Part shown: positions 18,447-28,210 of the stretch, one piece after another
Numbering within the stretch: position 1 is the stretch's first letter
Layout: each line of letters starts with the position of its first letter
Assembly: GCF_004363805.1 (NCBI RefSeq)
Contig: NZ_SNZP01000011.1
Span: forward strand, 97,942-161,941
Length of the DNA stretch: 64,000 nt
Reading direction: 5' to 3'
DNA from: Paludibacterium purpuratum
GTDB lineage: Bacteria; Pseudomonadota; Gammaproteobacteria; Burkholderiales; Chromobacteriaceae
Notes under the pieces: model-generated
The model's database searches: none
What the model was told of the DNA's origin: nothing
What the model saw: the letters and a program-made list of their open reading frames with translations, nothing else
Translations under genes and position numbers: made by a program

Positions 18447-18911
18447 TTAAACGCCTCCGAGAAAATCAATTTGCCGCCACGCCTCATAAACGGTAACGGC
18501 CACAGCATTCGACAAGTTCATGCTGCGTGACTCGGGTTGCATCGGCAGACGAATCCGCCTCTCGTGCGGGAATCCGGCAAGTACGTCACCGGGTAAACCG
18601 CGAGATTCGGGTCCGAACAGGAATACATCCCCGGCTCGGTAAACCATCTGGTCATGGCGCATCGCGCCTTTGGTGGTGGCGGCGAATATTCGACGCCCCT
18701 TTAGGTTCGCCAGGCAACTGTCCCAGTTCTCGTGTACGACAAGTCGAGCGTACTCGTGATAATCCAGGCCCGCCCGACGCAACTTAGCGTCGTCCAGCGG
18801 GAAGCCCAGCGGTTTGACCAGATGCAGTTCACAGCCGGTATTGGCACATAAACGGATCACATTGCCTGTATTAGGCGGGATTTCCGGCTGGAATAGAACT
18901 ACTGTGAACAT
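18447..18911 (-). CDS. trmL: tRNA (cytidine(34)-2'-O)-methyltransferase TrmL (YibK)
   Basis: A small SPOUT methyltransferase that adds a 2'-O-methyl group to the wobble base of tRNA-Leu isoacceptors using S-adenosylmethionine. Typical features are the N-terminal [19 protein letters not shown] (about residues 7-25), the FGPESRGLP region of the trefoil knot, and [13 protein letters not shown] near the C-terminus. The ATG at 18911 gives 154 residues, the family length; a longer frame upstream would add 27 unrelated residues. It lies 40 bp after comF and 39 bp before rlpA. Confidence 0.94.
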   Translation of the reverse strand: MFTVVLFQPEIPPNTGNVIRLCANTGCELHLVKPLGFPLDDAKLRRAGLDYHEYARLVVHENWDSCLANLKGRRIFAATTKGAMRHDQMVYRAGDVFLFGPESRGLPGDVLAGFPHERRIRLPMQPESRSMNLSNAVAVTVYEAWRQIDFLGGV

Positions 18912-18951
18912 CGTTGGCAGGGTGGATTGTTCCAAAGAATCAAAAAGTTGG

Positions 18952-19674
18952 TCAAGTTTTTGGTCGGAGGGTACGGCAAAGAGCCCATGCATCGACCCGT
19001 TTTGCCCCCCATTTTTTCAGTTCGGACGCCAAAGAATCGAGGGTCGAACCGGTGGTCACCACGTCATCGACGACGGCAACCGAGAGCCCGTCCAGTCTGG
19101 TTTCTACGCAAAATGCATGGCGGACATTCCGCCTCCGTTGACGAGGGCTCAGACCGGCCTGTGAGTGGGTGTTGCATTTTCGCCAACACAAACCGGGTAA
19201 AAATCGGTGAGGGATTATACCAACAACTGAGCGCGCTAACTCAAGGCTTTGATTGAACCCTCTTTCGGCAAGTCTTTCTTTTGACAGTGGAACCGCTATG
19301 ACTATGTCGTATTTTTGGTCGATCGGCGGGGTGCCGTTTGCGAGCAAATGGCCTAGAATGCCCGCCAATTCTAGCCTGCGACCGTACTTGAAGGCGTGTA
19401 TCAAGCTGCTTATGGGGTAGCGATAGACATAAGGAACGTGTAAGGCATCGAATATCGGCGGATGACGCAGACAGCGGCCGCAAACGCCCGCCTCGGGCAG
19501 CGGGAGCGCACAGCGAGAACAAAACGGCGGCGCTAGCCGCGGCAGGTCGCGATGGCAGGGCGCGCAAAATCCCTGTTGCGCCTGTCCGTTGCCGCATAAT
19601 GCGCATGGTTGATTAAATATTGAGCTAATGTCAATTAAACCGCTCAAAAAATTTGACACCGTGAATGACTGCAC
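18952..19674 (-). CDS. comF: ComF family phosphoribosyltransferase-like protein
   Basis: ComF-family proteins are needed for DNA uptake in naturally competent bacteria and combine a zinc-ribbon with a phosphoribosyltransferase fold. Here an N-terminal Cys-rich ribbon (CALCG...CAPC...CSRC...CGRC) precedes the PRTase domain, which has the PRPP-binding signature [14 protein letters not shown] near the C-terminus. I prefer the GTG at 19674, which has GGGAGGA upstream and gives 240 residues; a TTG nine codons earlier is also open. It heads the minus-strand run with trmL and rlpA and is divergent from bioB. Confidence 0.88.
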   Translation of the reverse strand: MQSFTVSNFLSGLIDISSIFNQPCALCGNGQAQQGFCAPCHRDLPRLAPPFCSRCALPLPEAGVCGRCLRHPPIFDALHVPYVYRYPISSLIHAFKYGRRLELAGILGHLLANGTPPIDQKYDIVIAVPLSKERLAERGFNQSLELARSVVGIIPHRFLPGLCWRKCNTHSQAGLSPRQRRRNVRHAFCVETRLDGLSVAVVDDVVTTGSTLDSLASELKKWGAKRVDAWALCRTLRPKT

Positions 19675-19772
19675 GCCAAGATTCCTCCCGTCCCAATCCA
19701 ATGCCCTACCTTAGTGCGGTCATGCACCTATATAGAAGTGCCGGCGGCACCGACCAGAGGAAACCCTGCTAC

Positions 19773-20777
19773 ATGCAAAAAGCGACGATTCAATTTCAAT
19801 CCCCGGCCCGGCTCCATCCGCAACGCAACAACTGGTGTGTTGAGGAAGTGGAAGCCTTGTACGCGCTGCCCCTGATGGAACTGGTGTTCCGCGCGGCGGA
19901 GATCCACCGCCAATTCTTCGATCCCAGCCGCGTACAGCTCTCGACGCTGCTGTCGATCAAGACCGGCGGTTGCGAAGAGGATTGCGGCTATTGCCCGCAG
20001 TCGGCACATCACGACACGCCGGTGGAAGATCAGCCGATGATGACGGTGGATGAGGTGGTGGCCGCTGCGCGCGCCGCCCGCGACAATGGCGCGAGCCGCT
20101 TCTGCATGGGGGCCGCCTGGCGTGGTCCCAAGGATGCGGATCTGGCCAAGACCTTGGACATGGTGCGCCAGGTCAAGGCGCTCGGGCTCGAGACCTGCGC
20201 CACTTTCGGCCTACTCAAAGACGGCCAGGCGGAACGGCTCAAGGACGCCGGCCTCGACTACTACAACCACAACCTGGATACCGCGCCGGACAAATACGCC
20301 GACATCATCCAGACGCGCGAATATAATGACCGCCTCGACACCTTGGGCAAGGTTCGGGCCGCAGGTCTGTCGGTCTGCTGCGGGGGGATTGTCGGTCTAA
20401 ACGAGACTCGGCACGACCGCGCCGGCCTGATCGTGCAACTGGCCAACCTCGACCCGCAGCCGGAGTCCGTGCCGGTCAACCAACTGGTCAAAGTACATGG
20501 CACGCCGCTGGAAGATGCCGCCGAACTCGACTGGACCGAGTTCGTGCGCACTATTGCCGTGGCGCGCATCACCATGCCGGCCAGCTTCGTCCGTCTGTCC
20601 GCCGGGCGGCGCAATATGCCGGAGGCGATGCAGGCGCTGTGCTTCCTGGCCGGCGCAAATTCGATCTTCTATGGCGACAAGTTGCTGACGACCGGCAATC
20701 CGGATGTCGAAGCCGACCGTCAATTGATGCAGAAATTGGATTTGTTGCCGCTGGAGGCGAACGCCGAATCCGCCTGA
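19773..20777 (+). CDS. bioB: Biotin synthase
   Basis: A radical-SAM enzyme that inserts sulfur into dethiobiotin, the last step of biotin synthesis. The CxxxCxxC cluster motif is at Cys67, Cys71 and Cys74 ([14 protein letters not shown]), and the YNHNLDT and later Cys/Arg motifs of BioB are present. The ATG at 19773 follows AGAGGAAA and gives 334 residues, a usual size; an open frame continues upstream but its extra 36 residues look non-coding. It is the first gene of a bio operon, 45 bp before bioF. No BirA-type operator was recognised in the 98 bp to comF. Confidence 0.96.
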   Translation: MQKATIQFQSPARLHPQRNNWCVEEVEALYALPLMELVFRAAEIHRQFFDPSRVQLSTLLSIKTGGCEEDCGYCPQSAHHDTPVEDQPMMTVDEVVAAARAARDNGASRFCMGAAWRGPKDADLAKTLDMVRQVKALGLETCATFGLLKDGQAERLKDAGLDYYNHNLDTAPDKYADIIQTREYNDRLDTLGKVRAAGLSVCCGGIVGLNETRHDRAGLIVQLANLDPQPESVPVNQLVKVHGTPLEDAAELDWTEFVRTIAVARITMPASFVRLSAGRRNMPEAMQALCFLAGANSIFYGDKLLTTGNPDVEADRQLMQKLDLLPLEANAESA

Positions 20778-20822
20778 AACGTATGGTGCCAAACGCATAC
20801 GTATATATATAAGGAAGCGTAG

Positions 20823-21977
20823 ATGCAACCCGACCAACTTGCCGCTGCCCTGGCCGACTTGGATTGCCGCGCTCAACGCCGGCGCCGAGCGGTGCTAGGC
20901 AGTGCGCAGGGCAGCCGGGTCGTGCTCGACGGGCAATCCTACCTGTCCTTTGCCAGCAACGATTATCTTGGTTTGGCCAATCACCCCGAACTGATCGACG
21001 CTGTGCGGCAGGCTGCCGACAGTTGGGGGGTCGGCAGCGGCGCCTCGCCGCTGGTTACCGGACACAGCGCTTTGCATCAGGAGGCGGAGGTCGCGCTGGC
21101 GACTTTCGTCTCGCGTCCGGCGGCACTGTTGTTCGGCTCGGGCTATGCCGCCAATCTGGCGGTCATCGGCAGTCTGACCGGACGCGGCGATGCGGTGTTC
21201 GCCGACCGGCTGAACCATGCCTCGCTCAACGATGCTTGCCTGCTGTCGCGCGCTACCTTGCAACGCTTCCGCCACAACGACCTGAATCACCTGGATGATC
21301 TGCTGCGGCAAAGCCGTGCCAAAACGCGGCTGATCGCCGTCGACGCCGTCTACAGTATGGACGGCGACGAAGCGCCGCTGGCGGGACTTGCTGCGTTGGC
21401 CGAGCGCTACGATGCCTGGTTGTACCTGGACGATGCCCACGGCTTCGGTGTGCTGGGCGATGGCCGGGGCAGTCTGGTCGGTTTGCCCGCCAGCGATCGC
21501 ATCGTCTATATGGCGACACTCGGCAAAGCGGCGGGTGTGAGCGGTGCCTTCGTCGCCGGCTCCACGGCATTGGTCGATTGGCTGGTCAATCGCGCGCGCA
21601 CGTATATTTTTTCCACCGCGCATCCGCCGATTTTGGCGGCGGCGTTACTGGCCAGCCTGCGGCTCATCGAGCGCGAAAGCTGGCGCCGCGACAAGCTCCA
21701 GGCGCACATTGCCCGCCTACAGGGATTGGGTAACGACAATGGAATTAAATTTATCGCTTCCCGAACGCCAATCCAGCCACTTATCATAGGGAGCAATGAA
21801 CTTACACTGAGCATGTCGAACCGGCTGCGCCAAGCGGGGATCTGGGTGCCGGCCATCCGTCCGCCGACGGTACCGACGGGCAGCGCCCGATTGCGCATCT
21901 CTCTGTCGGCCGCGCACGAAGCGCACGAGGTGACACAACTGGTCGAGGGCATCGCCGCCGTATTGGCTCAAGGCTGA
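20823..21977 (+). CDS. bioF: 8-amino-7-oxononanoate synthase
   Basis: A PLP enzyme of the alpha-oxoamine synthase family that condenses pimeloyl-ACP with L-alanine in the first committed step of biotin ring assembly. The Schiff-base Lys is at residue 235 in TLGKAAGVSG. Other family features include SNDYLGLANHPE near the N-terminus, GSGASPLVTGH, and LDDAHGFGVLG before the Lys. The 384-residue length is normal. The ATG follows AAGGAAG. It lies between bioB and the c-di-GMP protein, 38 bp before the latter. Confidence 0.95.
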   Translation: MQPDQLAAALADLDCRAQRRRRAVLGSAQGSRVVLDGQSYLSFASNDYLGLANHPELIDAVRQAADSWGVGSGASPLVTGHSALHQEAEVALATFVSRPAALLFGSGYAANLAVIGSLTGRGDAVFADRLNHASLNDACLLSRATLQRFRHNDLNHLDDLLRQSRAKTRLIAVDAVYSMDGDEAPLAGLAALAERYDAWLYLDDAHGFGVLGDGRGSLVGLPASDRIVYMATLGKAAGVSGAFVAGSTALVDWLVNRARTYIFSTAHPPILAAALLASLRLIERESWRRDKLQAHIARLQGLGNDNGIKFIASRTPIQPLIIGSNELTLSMSNRLRQAGIWVPAIRPPTVPTGSARLRISLSAAHEAHEVTQLVEGIAAVLAQG

Positions 21978-22015
21978 CGACATGCGCCCTGGAATGAAAG
22001 ACAACGATTGTTTCT

Positions 22016-24841
22016 ATGAGCAGTATGGGTGAGGCGCTGGCCGAACCGGCACAGGCAAGCGCGCGGGTACTGAGCCTGCTGCGGCAACTTGCGCCGGAGG
22101 CCGCCGCCGCGATTTGGCGCCGAGATGGGCAAGACTGGCAGTGTCTGGGTACGACCGGATCCTGCCACGGCCTGCCGACTCCGCAAGGGGTTGACGCCAT
22201 GCTGACGCCAACGAACGGTCATGACATCCAGCCGGTGATGCATGGTGCGGAGATGCTAGGCTGCCTAGTGTGGCGCGACATGCCGAGCGAATTGGCGGTC
22301 ACGTTGGCCGGTCTACTCGGCGGCCAATGGCTTGCCTGGCAACAAGCCGAAGGCGAGGCCCGCGCCCGCGTGGTGCAGGATGCCCTGCTGGACATCAGCC
22401 GCCTGGCCCGCGAATGTCTCGGCATCGAACAGTTGTGTTCCCAGGTGTATCGGCTGCTTGGCCCGCTCTTCTCCGTCGATAACTTCCATATCGCGCTGTT
22501 GGACGACAACGGCACCACTTTGCGTTTCCCCTTCTATCGCAATCGGCATACCGTTTTGGCACCGGATCCGGAGCGTTTGTTTGCGCTCGATGAATCCGGG
22601 CAAGCGCGCCTGGTGCAGCGCGTCGTCAAATTGCAATCGACGCTTTACCTGGATGCCAATGGACTCAGTAGCGCACTGACGGACGAAATACAGCCGCCGC
22701 AGTTCTGGATCGGCGAGCCGCTGTTTGGCGCCGACGGTGTGGTGATCGGTGCGATGGTATTGCAGCGCTACGCGGACGAGCCGCCGTTCGTCGCTGGCGA
22801 GCAGCGGCTGTTCCAATACACCGCTCGGGCGATCGGCGGTGCGCTGACGCGCATGCAATACCAAGCGCGCCTCGAGCAGCAAGTCTGGTTGCGTACCCGT
22901 GAGCTGGAGGGGGCCAATGCGCGTCTGATCGCAGAGGTCGATGAACGACGCCAGGCGGAGAAAGTTCAGCGGGTGCTGTTCGAGATCGCCGGCCTGGCCA
23001 ATACCAGCTTATCGCTGACCGCATTCCTCGCCGGAGTTCACCGCCAACTGGTCGAACTCATGCCGGCACGCAACTGTCAGGTGGCACTGTACGACGCCTT
23101 GAACGACACCATTCGTTTCCCCTATAGCGTGGACGAGCATGAAGCCGACCCGGCGCCGCACAAACCGGGGCGCGGCCTGATCGAGCAAGTGCTGCACGGC
23201 GGCCTGCCGGTGTTGGCCAGCCCGCGTCAGGGCCGGCAAAGCGTCGACAGCGGCGCGCTCGAACCGGAAAGCTGGCTTGGCGTGCCGCTTTATAGCGGGC
23301 ACGAGCTGCTCGGCGTTTTGTCGGTGCGCAGCTACCAGGCGGGCGTCACATACAGTTATCGCGACCAGGCGGTGCTGGCCTGCGTGGCCAACAATATCGG
23401 CAGCGCGCTCGCACGCGTGCGCGTACTGGAAGAATTGCAACGCGCATATGCCGAATTGGAGGAGCGCGTGCGCGAGCGTACCAGTGCATTGGACGCGGTC
23501 AATGCCCAACTGCAGTTCGACAGCATGCACGATTCGCTGACCAAGCTGCCTAACCGCAGCTTCTTCGCCAAGACCCTGCGACGAACTTGGGAAGCCTATG
23601 CCAACGGGGCCGGCGAGCGCTTCGCTGTGTTCTTTATCGACCTCGACCGATTCAAACTGGTCAACGACACGCTGGGTCACCTGGCGGGCGATCATTTGTT
23701 GTCCGAAGCGGGCAGCCGGATCCGCAACTGCATGCGACAGAAGGATTTCATGGCTCGGCTGGGGGGCGACGAGTTCGCCGTGCTGTTGTTCGGCATGGAT
23801 CAGATCGAAGGTTGCGAGATGATCGCCCAACGGATGGTGAACGAGTTCGAGCGGCCGATCATCATTGCCGGCCGCGAAGTCTTCACCACCGCCAGTCTGG
23901 GGGTGGTGCTGGCCGATAAGGACCATCATCGCAGCGCCGAGGAGCTGCTGCGCGACGCCGATCATGCCATGTACCGCACCAAGCAGCTCGGCCGGCACGG
24001 CTACACGGTGTTCAACCACGAACTGCGCGCCGATCAGGCAGATCAGCTGGCCATGGAGGCGGAGTTGCGCCGCGCGCTGGACGAAACCGACCAACTGATT
24101 CCGCATTACCAACCGTTCATCGACGCACACACCGGTCAATTGGCGGGGTTCGAGGCGCTGGTGCGTTGGCAGCATCCGATGCGGGGCTTGATTTCCCCGT
24201 CGATCTTCCTGCCGATCGCCGAAGAGAGCGGGCTGATCATGCGGCTGGATCGCTACATGATCCAGGCGGCCTGCGCCCAGTTGCGCCAATGGCTGGATGC
24301 GGAACGGGTCGGCGAGGATATCGCGCTGCACATCAACCTGTCGTCCGCCAATCTGCACGACGCCGATTTGGTCGACTGGCTGCGCCAGTTGATCGCGCAG
24401 TACGCGCTGCGCCCCGGCATGTTGCATCTGGAAATCACCGAAACCGCCCTGATCGATGTGCCGGACATCGCCGCGACCGTGATGCGCGAGCTGCACGAGC
24501 TGGGCTTGCGGCTGGCGCTGGACGACTTCGGCACTGGCTACTCGGCGTTGTCCTATTTGCATCGCTATCGATTCGATGTACTTAAGATCGATCAATCGTT
24601 CGTCTTCGATGTCGACCGCAAGGAAGAATCCGCCGCCATCGTGCGCGCGATCCTGGCGTTGGCGGACGCACTGTCGCTGGAGGTGGTCGCCGAGGGCGTC
24701 GAAACCCTGTCGCAATTGCAGCGTTTGCGGGCCATGGGCTGCGACAAGGTGCAGGGCTATTACTTTTCACACCCCGCCACGGCACGCGACATCGATTGGG
24801 CGCAGTTGGCGGCGATTCCTTGGGAGTTTGCCAGTGCCTGA
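22016..24841 (+). CDS. GAF-GGDEF-EAL cyclic-di-GMP turnover protein inside the biotin operon
   Basis: This 941-residue cytoplasmic protein should make and/or break c-di-GMP. The N-terminus (1-110) is unrecognised. Two GAF-like sensor regions follow (about 120-275 and 320-470), each ending in a charged coiled-coil linker (about 290-320 and 475-500). The diguanylate cyclase domain has an intact GGDEF at 583-587, with an I-site RQKD at 574-577, exactly five residues before it. The phosphodiesterase domain has EAL at 713-715, and the downstream NLSSANL, EITETAL, DDFGTGYS, KIDQSF and VVAEGVET motifs look complete. Its stop overlaps the bioH start by 8 bp, so it is translated as part of the biotin operon. 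No membrane segment was seen. Confidence 0.92.
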   Translation: MSSMGEALAEPAQASARVLSLLRQLAPEAAAAIWRRDGQDWQCLGTTGSCHGLPTPQGVDAMLTPTNGHDIQPVMHGAEMLGCLVWRDMPSELAVTLAGLLGGQWLAWQQAEGEARARVVQDALLDISRLARECLGIEQLCSQVYRLLGPLFSVDNFHIALLDDNGTTLRFPFYRNRHTVLAPDPERLFALDESGQARLVQRVVKLQSTLYLDANGLSSALTDEIQPPQFWIGEPLFGADGVVIGAMVLQRYADEPPFVAGEQRLFQYTARAIGGALTRMQYQARLEQQVWLRTRELEGANARLIAEVDERRQAEKVQRVLFEIAGLANTSLSLTAFLAGVHRQLVELMPARNCQVALYDALNDTIRFPYSVDEHEADPAPHKPGRGLIEQVLHGGLPVLASPRQGRQSVDSGALEPESWLGVPLYSGHELLGVLSVRSYQAGVTYSYRDQAVLACVANNIGSALARVRVLEELQRAYAELEERVRERTSALDAVNAQLQFDSMHDSLTKLPNRSFFAKTLRRTWEAYANGAGERFAVFFIDLDRFKLVNDTLGHLAGDHLLSEAGSRIRNCMRQKDFMARLGGDEFAVLLFGMDQIEGCEMIAQRMVNEFERPIIIAGREVFTTASLGVVLADKDHHRSAEELLRDADHAMYRTKQLGRHGYTVFNHELRADQADQLAMEAELRRALDETDQLIPHYQPFIDAHTGQLAGFEALVRWQHPMRGLISPSIFLPIAEESGLIMRLDRYMIQAACAQLRQWLDAERVGEDIALHINLSSANLHDADLVDWLRQLIAQYALRPGMLHLEITETALIDVPDIAATVMRELHELGLRLALDDFGTGYSALSYLHRYRFDVLKIDQSFVFDVDRKEESAAIVRAILALADALSLEVVAEGVETLSQLQRLRAMGCDKVQGYYFSHPATARDIDWAQLAAIPWEFASA

Positions 24842-25637
24842 TTCCGATTGGCACAGCGCGGCCGACGGTCGTATGACTTTGCGCGTCGAAACCGACGGCC
24901 GTGGCGCCGACGTGGTGCTGTTGCACGGTTGGGGCCTGCATGGCGGGGTCTTCGAGCGCGTGGCGGCGGAACTGTCGGCACACTACTGCGTGCATCGCGT
25001 CGATCTGCCCGGCCACGGCGGCTCGCCGTCGCTTGAATCATTCAGCGGCGAGCGGGTGGCCGATTTGTTGGCCATGCATTTCCCTTGGCCCGTGCATGTG
25101 CTGGGCTGGTCGTTGGGCGGTCTGGTCGCCCAATACTGGGCGCTACGCCATGCCGCTCAAGTGAAGAGTCTGGCGCTAGTCGCCACCAGCCCCTGCTTTG
25201 TACGCAAGGAAGATTGGCCGCATGCCCAATCCGCCGATGCGATCGAAGCGGTGGCCGAGAGCTTGGATCGCGAGTTCGACGCCACTTTGGAGCGCTTCCT
25301 GGCGCTGCAAATGCTCGGCTCCAAGAGCGCTCGCGATACGCTCAAAGCCTTGCGGGCGCAGTTGTTCGCCCACGGCCGGCCGCAGGGCTTGCGACCGGCG
25401 CTGCAATTATTGCTCGATGCCGATTTACGCGCCGAGGTCGGCACCATTCACTGTCCAGTCGGTCTGTTTTACGGCCAACGCGACGTCATTACCCCGCAGG
25501 GCGCCGGCCAGTGGTTGGCCGAGCAGCTGCCCGATGCGCAACTGATCACCTTTGCGCAAGCCTCGCACGCGCCGTTTCTGTCCCATGAGGCGGCATTTGT
25601 GGCGCGGCTTGCCGAATTTCTGGATTGTCATGCATGA
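24834..25637 (+). CDS. bioH: Pimeloyl-ACP methyl ester carboxylesterase BioH
   Basis: An alpha/beta hydrolase that demethylates pimeloyl-ACP methyl ester to stop chain extension and release the BioF substrate. HGWGLHG is the oxyanion region, GWSLGG the nucleophile elbow with the catalytic Ser near residue 95, YGQRDVITP carries the acid, and the SHAPFLSH segment the His. I chose the GTG at 24834, preceded by GGGAG and overlapping the previous stop, giving 267 residues; an ATG at 24873 would be a slightly shorter alternative. It overlaps bioC by 4 bp (ATGA). Confidence 0.92.
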   Translation: MPDSDWHSAADGRMTLRVETDGRGADVVLLHGWGLHGGVFERVAAELSAHYCVHRVDLPGHGGSPSLESFSGERVADLLAMHFPWPVHVLGWSLGGLVAQYWALRHAAQVKSLALVATSPCFVRKEDWPHAQSADAIEAVAESLDREFDATLERFLALQMLGSKSARDTLKALRAQLFAHGRPQGLRPALQLLLDADLRAEVGTIHCPVGLFYGQRDVITPQGAGQWLAEQLPDAQLITFAQASHAPFLSHEAAFVARLAEFLDCHA

Positions 25638-26527
25638 GTGAAGCTTTTTTTACCGACAAGGCGCGCGTGCGCGCCGCGTTCGAACGTGCCGCCACAAGCT
25701 ACGACGGTGCGGCCGTGTTGCAGCGCGAAGTCGCCGCGCGCATGGCCGAGCGGCTCGATTACATCAAAGTCGCCCCCAAAGTGATTCTGGATGCCGGTAG
25801 CGGCACCGGCGAAGGGGCGGCCGAGCTGCGCCGGCGCTATCCCGATGCGCGGGTGATCGAACTCGATTTGGCGCAGGCCATGTTGTTGGCCTCGCGCGGC
25901 AAACAACAACAGGCCGCCGGTTTGGTCAGCCGCCTGTTTGGTCGTGACAAGCCGTGGCAGGTTTGCGCCGACATCGAGCGTTTGCCGCTGGCGGATGCCA
26001 GTGTCGACATGATCTGGTCCAACCTGGCGATCCAGTGGGTCAATATCCCCGATAGTGCCTTCGCCGAGTTCCGTCGCGTGCTCAAACCCGAGGGCATGGT
26101 ACTGTTTTCCACCTTGGGGCCGGATACGCTGCAGGAACTTCGCCATGCTTTTTCCGGTCTGGACGGGTTAACCCACGTCAACCGTTTCATCGACATGCAC
26201 GATCTGGGGGACGCCATGTTATCCGGCGGTCTGTCCGAGCCGGTGATGGACATGGAGAAGATCGTCCTCACCTATGCCGCGGCGCGCGACGTGATGCGCG
26301 ACCTGAAGGCCATCGGCGCACATAACGCCACTGCCGGGCGTGGGCGCGGCTTGATGGGTAAGCGGGCCTGGCAGCAGGTCGAGGCCGCCTACGAAACCTG
26401 GCGGCGCGAAGGCCGGCTGCCGGCCACCTACGAAGTCGTGTATGGTCATGCCTGGCGTGGCCAGGACAAAAAATCCAACCGGCTGCCGGATGGCCGCCAG
26501 GTGATCGATTTCGTCAAGAAGGGTTGA
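25634..26527 (+). CDS. bioC: Malonyl-[acyl-carrier protein] O-methyltransferase BioC
   Basis: It methylates malonyl-ACP so that fatty-acid synthesis enzymes can build the pimeloyl chain, the step that BioH later reverses. The N-terminus has the BioC pattern VRAAFERAATSYD. SAM motif I is LDAGSGTGEGA at about residues 52-62, and the later WSNLAIQWV and FSTLGPDTLQEL segments are typical of the family. The ATG at 25634 overlaps the bioH stop (ATGA) and gives 297 residues. It is the last gene of the operon; a terminator-like hairpin follows. Confidence 0.94.
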   Translation: MSEAFFTDKARVRAAFERAATSYDGAAVLQREVAARMAERLDYIKVAPKVILDAGSGTGEGAAELRRRYPDARVIELDLAQAMLLASRGKQQQAAGLVSRLFGRDKPWQVCADIERLPLADASVDMIWSNLAIQWVNIPDSAFAEFRRVLKPEGMVLFSTLGPDTLQELRHAFSGLDGLTHVNRFIDMHDLGDAMLSGGLSEPVMDMEKIVLTYAAARDVMRDLKAIGAHNATAGRGRGLMGKRAWQQVEAAYETWRREGRLPATYEVVYGHAWRGQDKKSNRLPDGRQVIDFVKKG

Positions 26528-26543
26528 ACGCGAGATTTTTTTG

Positions 26544-26578
26544 GGCCGATGCCGCCTGGCGGCACGGCCGTTTATTTT
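26544..26578 (+). terminator. Probable terminator of the biotin operon
   Basis: GGCC...TGCCGC and GCGGCA...GGCC form a two-part stem with a three-base loop and small internal loop, followed by TTTATTTT. It begins 17 bp after the bioC stop. Confidence 0.6.
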
Positions 26579-26594
26579 GGTAAAGCGAAATAAT

Positions 26595-27479
26595 ATGAAG
26601 ATGTGGAAGCAAGGCGCGCTGTTGGCGCTGATGGGGCTGTTGTCGGCCTGTGGTTCGATGCGAAAACCCGAGACGCCCCCGGCGGCGCCTGTGCATATCA
26701 AGATCGGTCTGGCCCTCGGCGGCGGCGCCGCCAAGGGCTTTGCCCATGTCGGCGTGATCAAGGTATTGGAAGCCAACGGCATCGTGCCCGACATTGTCAC
26801 CGGCACCAGCGCCGGCAGCGTGGTCGGCAGCTTGTATGCCGCGGGCTATACCCCCGCGCAATTGCAGCAGATCGCATCGAAGTTGGACGAAACCAACCTG
26901 ACCGACTTCACGCTGTCGAGCCGCGGCTTCATCAAGGGCGAACGCCTGCAGGCTTTCATTAATGCCGAGGTACAAAACCGTCCGATGGAAAAACTGGCCA
27001 AGCCGTTCGGTGCGGTGTCGACCGAACTCGACAACGGTCAGCGCGTGGTGTTCCGACTCGGCAACACGGGCCAGGCGGTGCGCGCCTCGGCCAGCATTCC
27101 GAACGTTTTCCTGCCGGTCGAGATCGCCGGCCGGCGTTACGTGGACGGTGGCCTGGTCAGCCCGGTGCCGGTGAGCGCAGCGCGAGAAATGGGGGCCGAC
27201 CTGGTCATCGCGGTCGACATTTCCGCCCGCCCCAAAGCCGGCTCCGCTACCGGTTTTCTGTCGATCCTCGATCAGAGCCTGAACATCATGAGCGTGGCCG
27301 CCTTGGCCAGCGAATTGAAACAGGCGGACGTGGTGATTCGTCCGCAAGTGCAGAACATCGGTTCGGCGTCCTTCGATGCTCGCAACCAGGCGATTCGTGC
27401 GGGTGAGGTCGCCGCGCAGCAAGCGATTGTCCAGATCCGCGCCAAGCTGCAACAGAAGCAGCTGGCCATGACAAAGTAA
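26595..27479 (+). CDS. Patatin-like phospholipase lipoprotein
   Basis: A predicted lipid acyl hydrolase anchored as a lipoprotein. A lipoprotein signal with lipobox LSAC ends near residue 18. The patatin fold shows the glycine-rich oxyanion motif GGGAAKGFAH, the nucleophile elbow GTSAGS, and the catalytic Asp in VDGGLVSPVPV. It is close to the RssA-like bacterial patatins. From the ATG at 26595 it has 294 residues; an upstream extension would bury the signal peptide. The physiological substrate is unknown. It stands alone between the biotin terminator and a GST gene. Confidence 0.88.
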   Translation: MKMWKQGALLALMGLLSACGSMRKPETPPAAPVHIKIGLALGGGAAKGFAHVGVIKVLEANGIVPDIVTGTSAGSVVGSLYAAGYTPAQLQQIASKLDETNLTDFTLSSRGFIKGERLQAFINAEVQNRPMEKLAKPFGAVSTELDNGQRVVFRLGNTGQAVRASASIPNVFLPVEIAGRRYVDGGLVSPVPVSAAREMGADLVIAVDISARPKAGSATGFLSILDQSLNIMSVAALASELKQADVVIRPQVQNIGSASFDARNQAIRAGEVAAQQAIVQIRAKLQQKQLAMTK

Positions 27480-27520
27480 TGGCATACTGAGTTCGTGCCC
27501 ACTTTTTCGAGGAGGAGTGC

Positions 27521-28177
27521 ATGATCAAGTTGTATGGAGCACCGCTGTCGCCCTACTTCAACAAGGTAAAAATCGCCTTGCTCGAAAAGGGCGTGAACTT
27601 CGAGGAGGTGCTGACGCGGCCGTCCCAGGAGCCGGATCTCCTTGCCAAGAGCCCGATGGGCAAGATTCCGTTCGTGGAAATCGGCAACTTCCACTTGGCC
27701 GAATCCACCGCCATTCTCGAGTGGCTGGAAGACGCCTATCCGACTGCCAGCCTGTTGCCGGCCACACCCAATAGCCGGGCGCAGTCGCGCGAGCTGATGC
27801 ACCTGTTCGACCTGTATGTGGGGCAGGGTTGCGTGGCCTTCCAGCGTCACGAGGTGTTTGGCGCACCGCTGGACGATGCCACCCGCGCTGAAGCGCGCGC
27901 GCTCATCATCCGCGGCTTGACCGCCGTGAGCAATCGCGCCGATTTCGGCCCATACCTGGTCGGCGAGTCGTTCAGCTATGCCGATCTGTCGGCTGCCAGC
28001 GTGTTGCCGATGCTGGAGTATGCCGGCAAAGCGCTTGGCGAGGATCTGTTGCAGTACTTGCCTGGGATGCACGATTACATGAAGCAGCTGGGCGAGCGCC
28101 AGACCGTGTCCAAGACCTGGGCCGGCTACTCGAAGACGCGCGCGTTTTTACTTGAGCAGGCAGCGGGTCCGCGCTGA
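27521..28177 (+). CDS. Glutathione S-transferase family protein
   Basis: A 218-residue two-domain GST. The N-terminal thioredoxin-like domain starts with KLYGAPLSPYFNKVKIAL, where Ser9 takes the catalytic position, and includes the MGKIPFVE cis-Pro motif near 48-55 and the ESTAILEWLE motif near 62-72 that binds the glutathione gamma-glutamyl group. The C-terminal helical domain has the conserved SYADLSAAS segment. The ATG follows GAGGAG. It is monocistronic and converges on dinB. Substrate and class (theta- or beta-like) cannot be fixed from sequence. Confidence 0.87.
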   Translation: MIKLYGAPLSPYFNKVKIALLEKGVNFEEVLTRPSQEPDLLAKSPMGKIPFVEIGNFHLAESTAILEWLEDAYPTASLLPATPNSRAQSRELMHLFDLYVGQGCVAFQRHEVFGAPLDDATRAEARALIIRGLTAVSNRADFGPYLVGESFSYADLSAASVLPMLEYAGKALGEDLLQYLPGMHDYMKQLGERQTVSKTWAGYSKTRAFLLEQAAGPR

Positions 28178-28210
28178 GGTCTGGCCCGATGCGGGCTCGG
28201 ACGCCAGCGT

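Noticed and set aside
19675..19772. BirA or BioR operator in the comF-bioB gap.
   Set aside because: No convincing dyad of the known types was seen; regulation of the biotin operon stays open.
23009..24715. 568-codon open frame antisense to the GGDEF-EAL gene.
   Set aside because: Antisense frame produced by codon bias; the plus-strand protein has complete GGDEF and EAL motifs, and the antisense product has none.
24576..24833. N-terminal extension of BioH into the GGDEF-EAL gene.
   Set aside because: The upstream frame overlaps the EAL-coding sequence and its translation is Arg/Ser-rich without family similarity; the GTG at 24834 has a good ribosome site.
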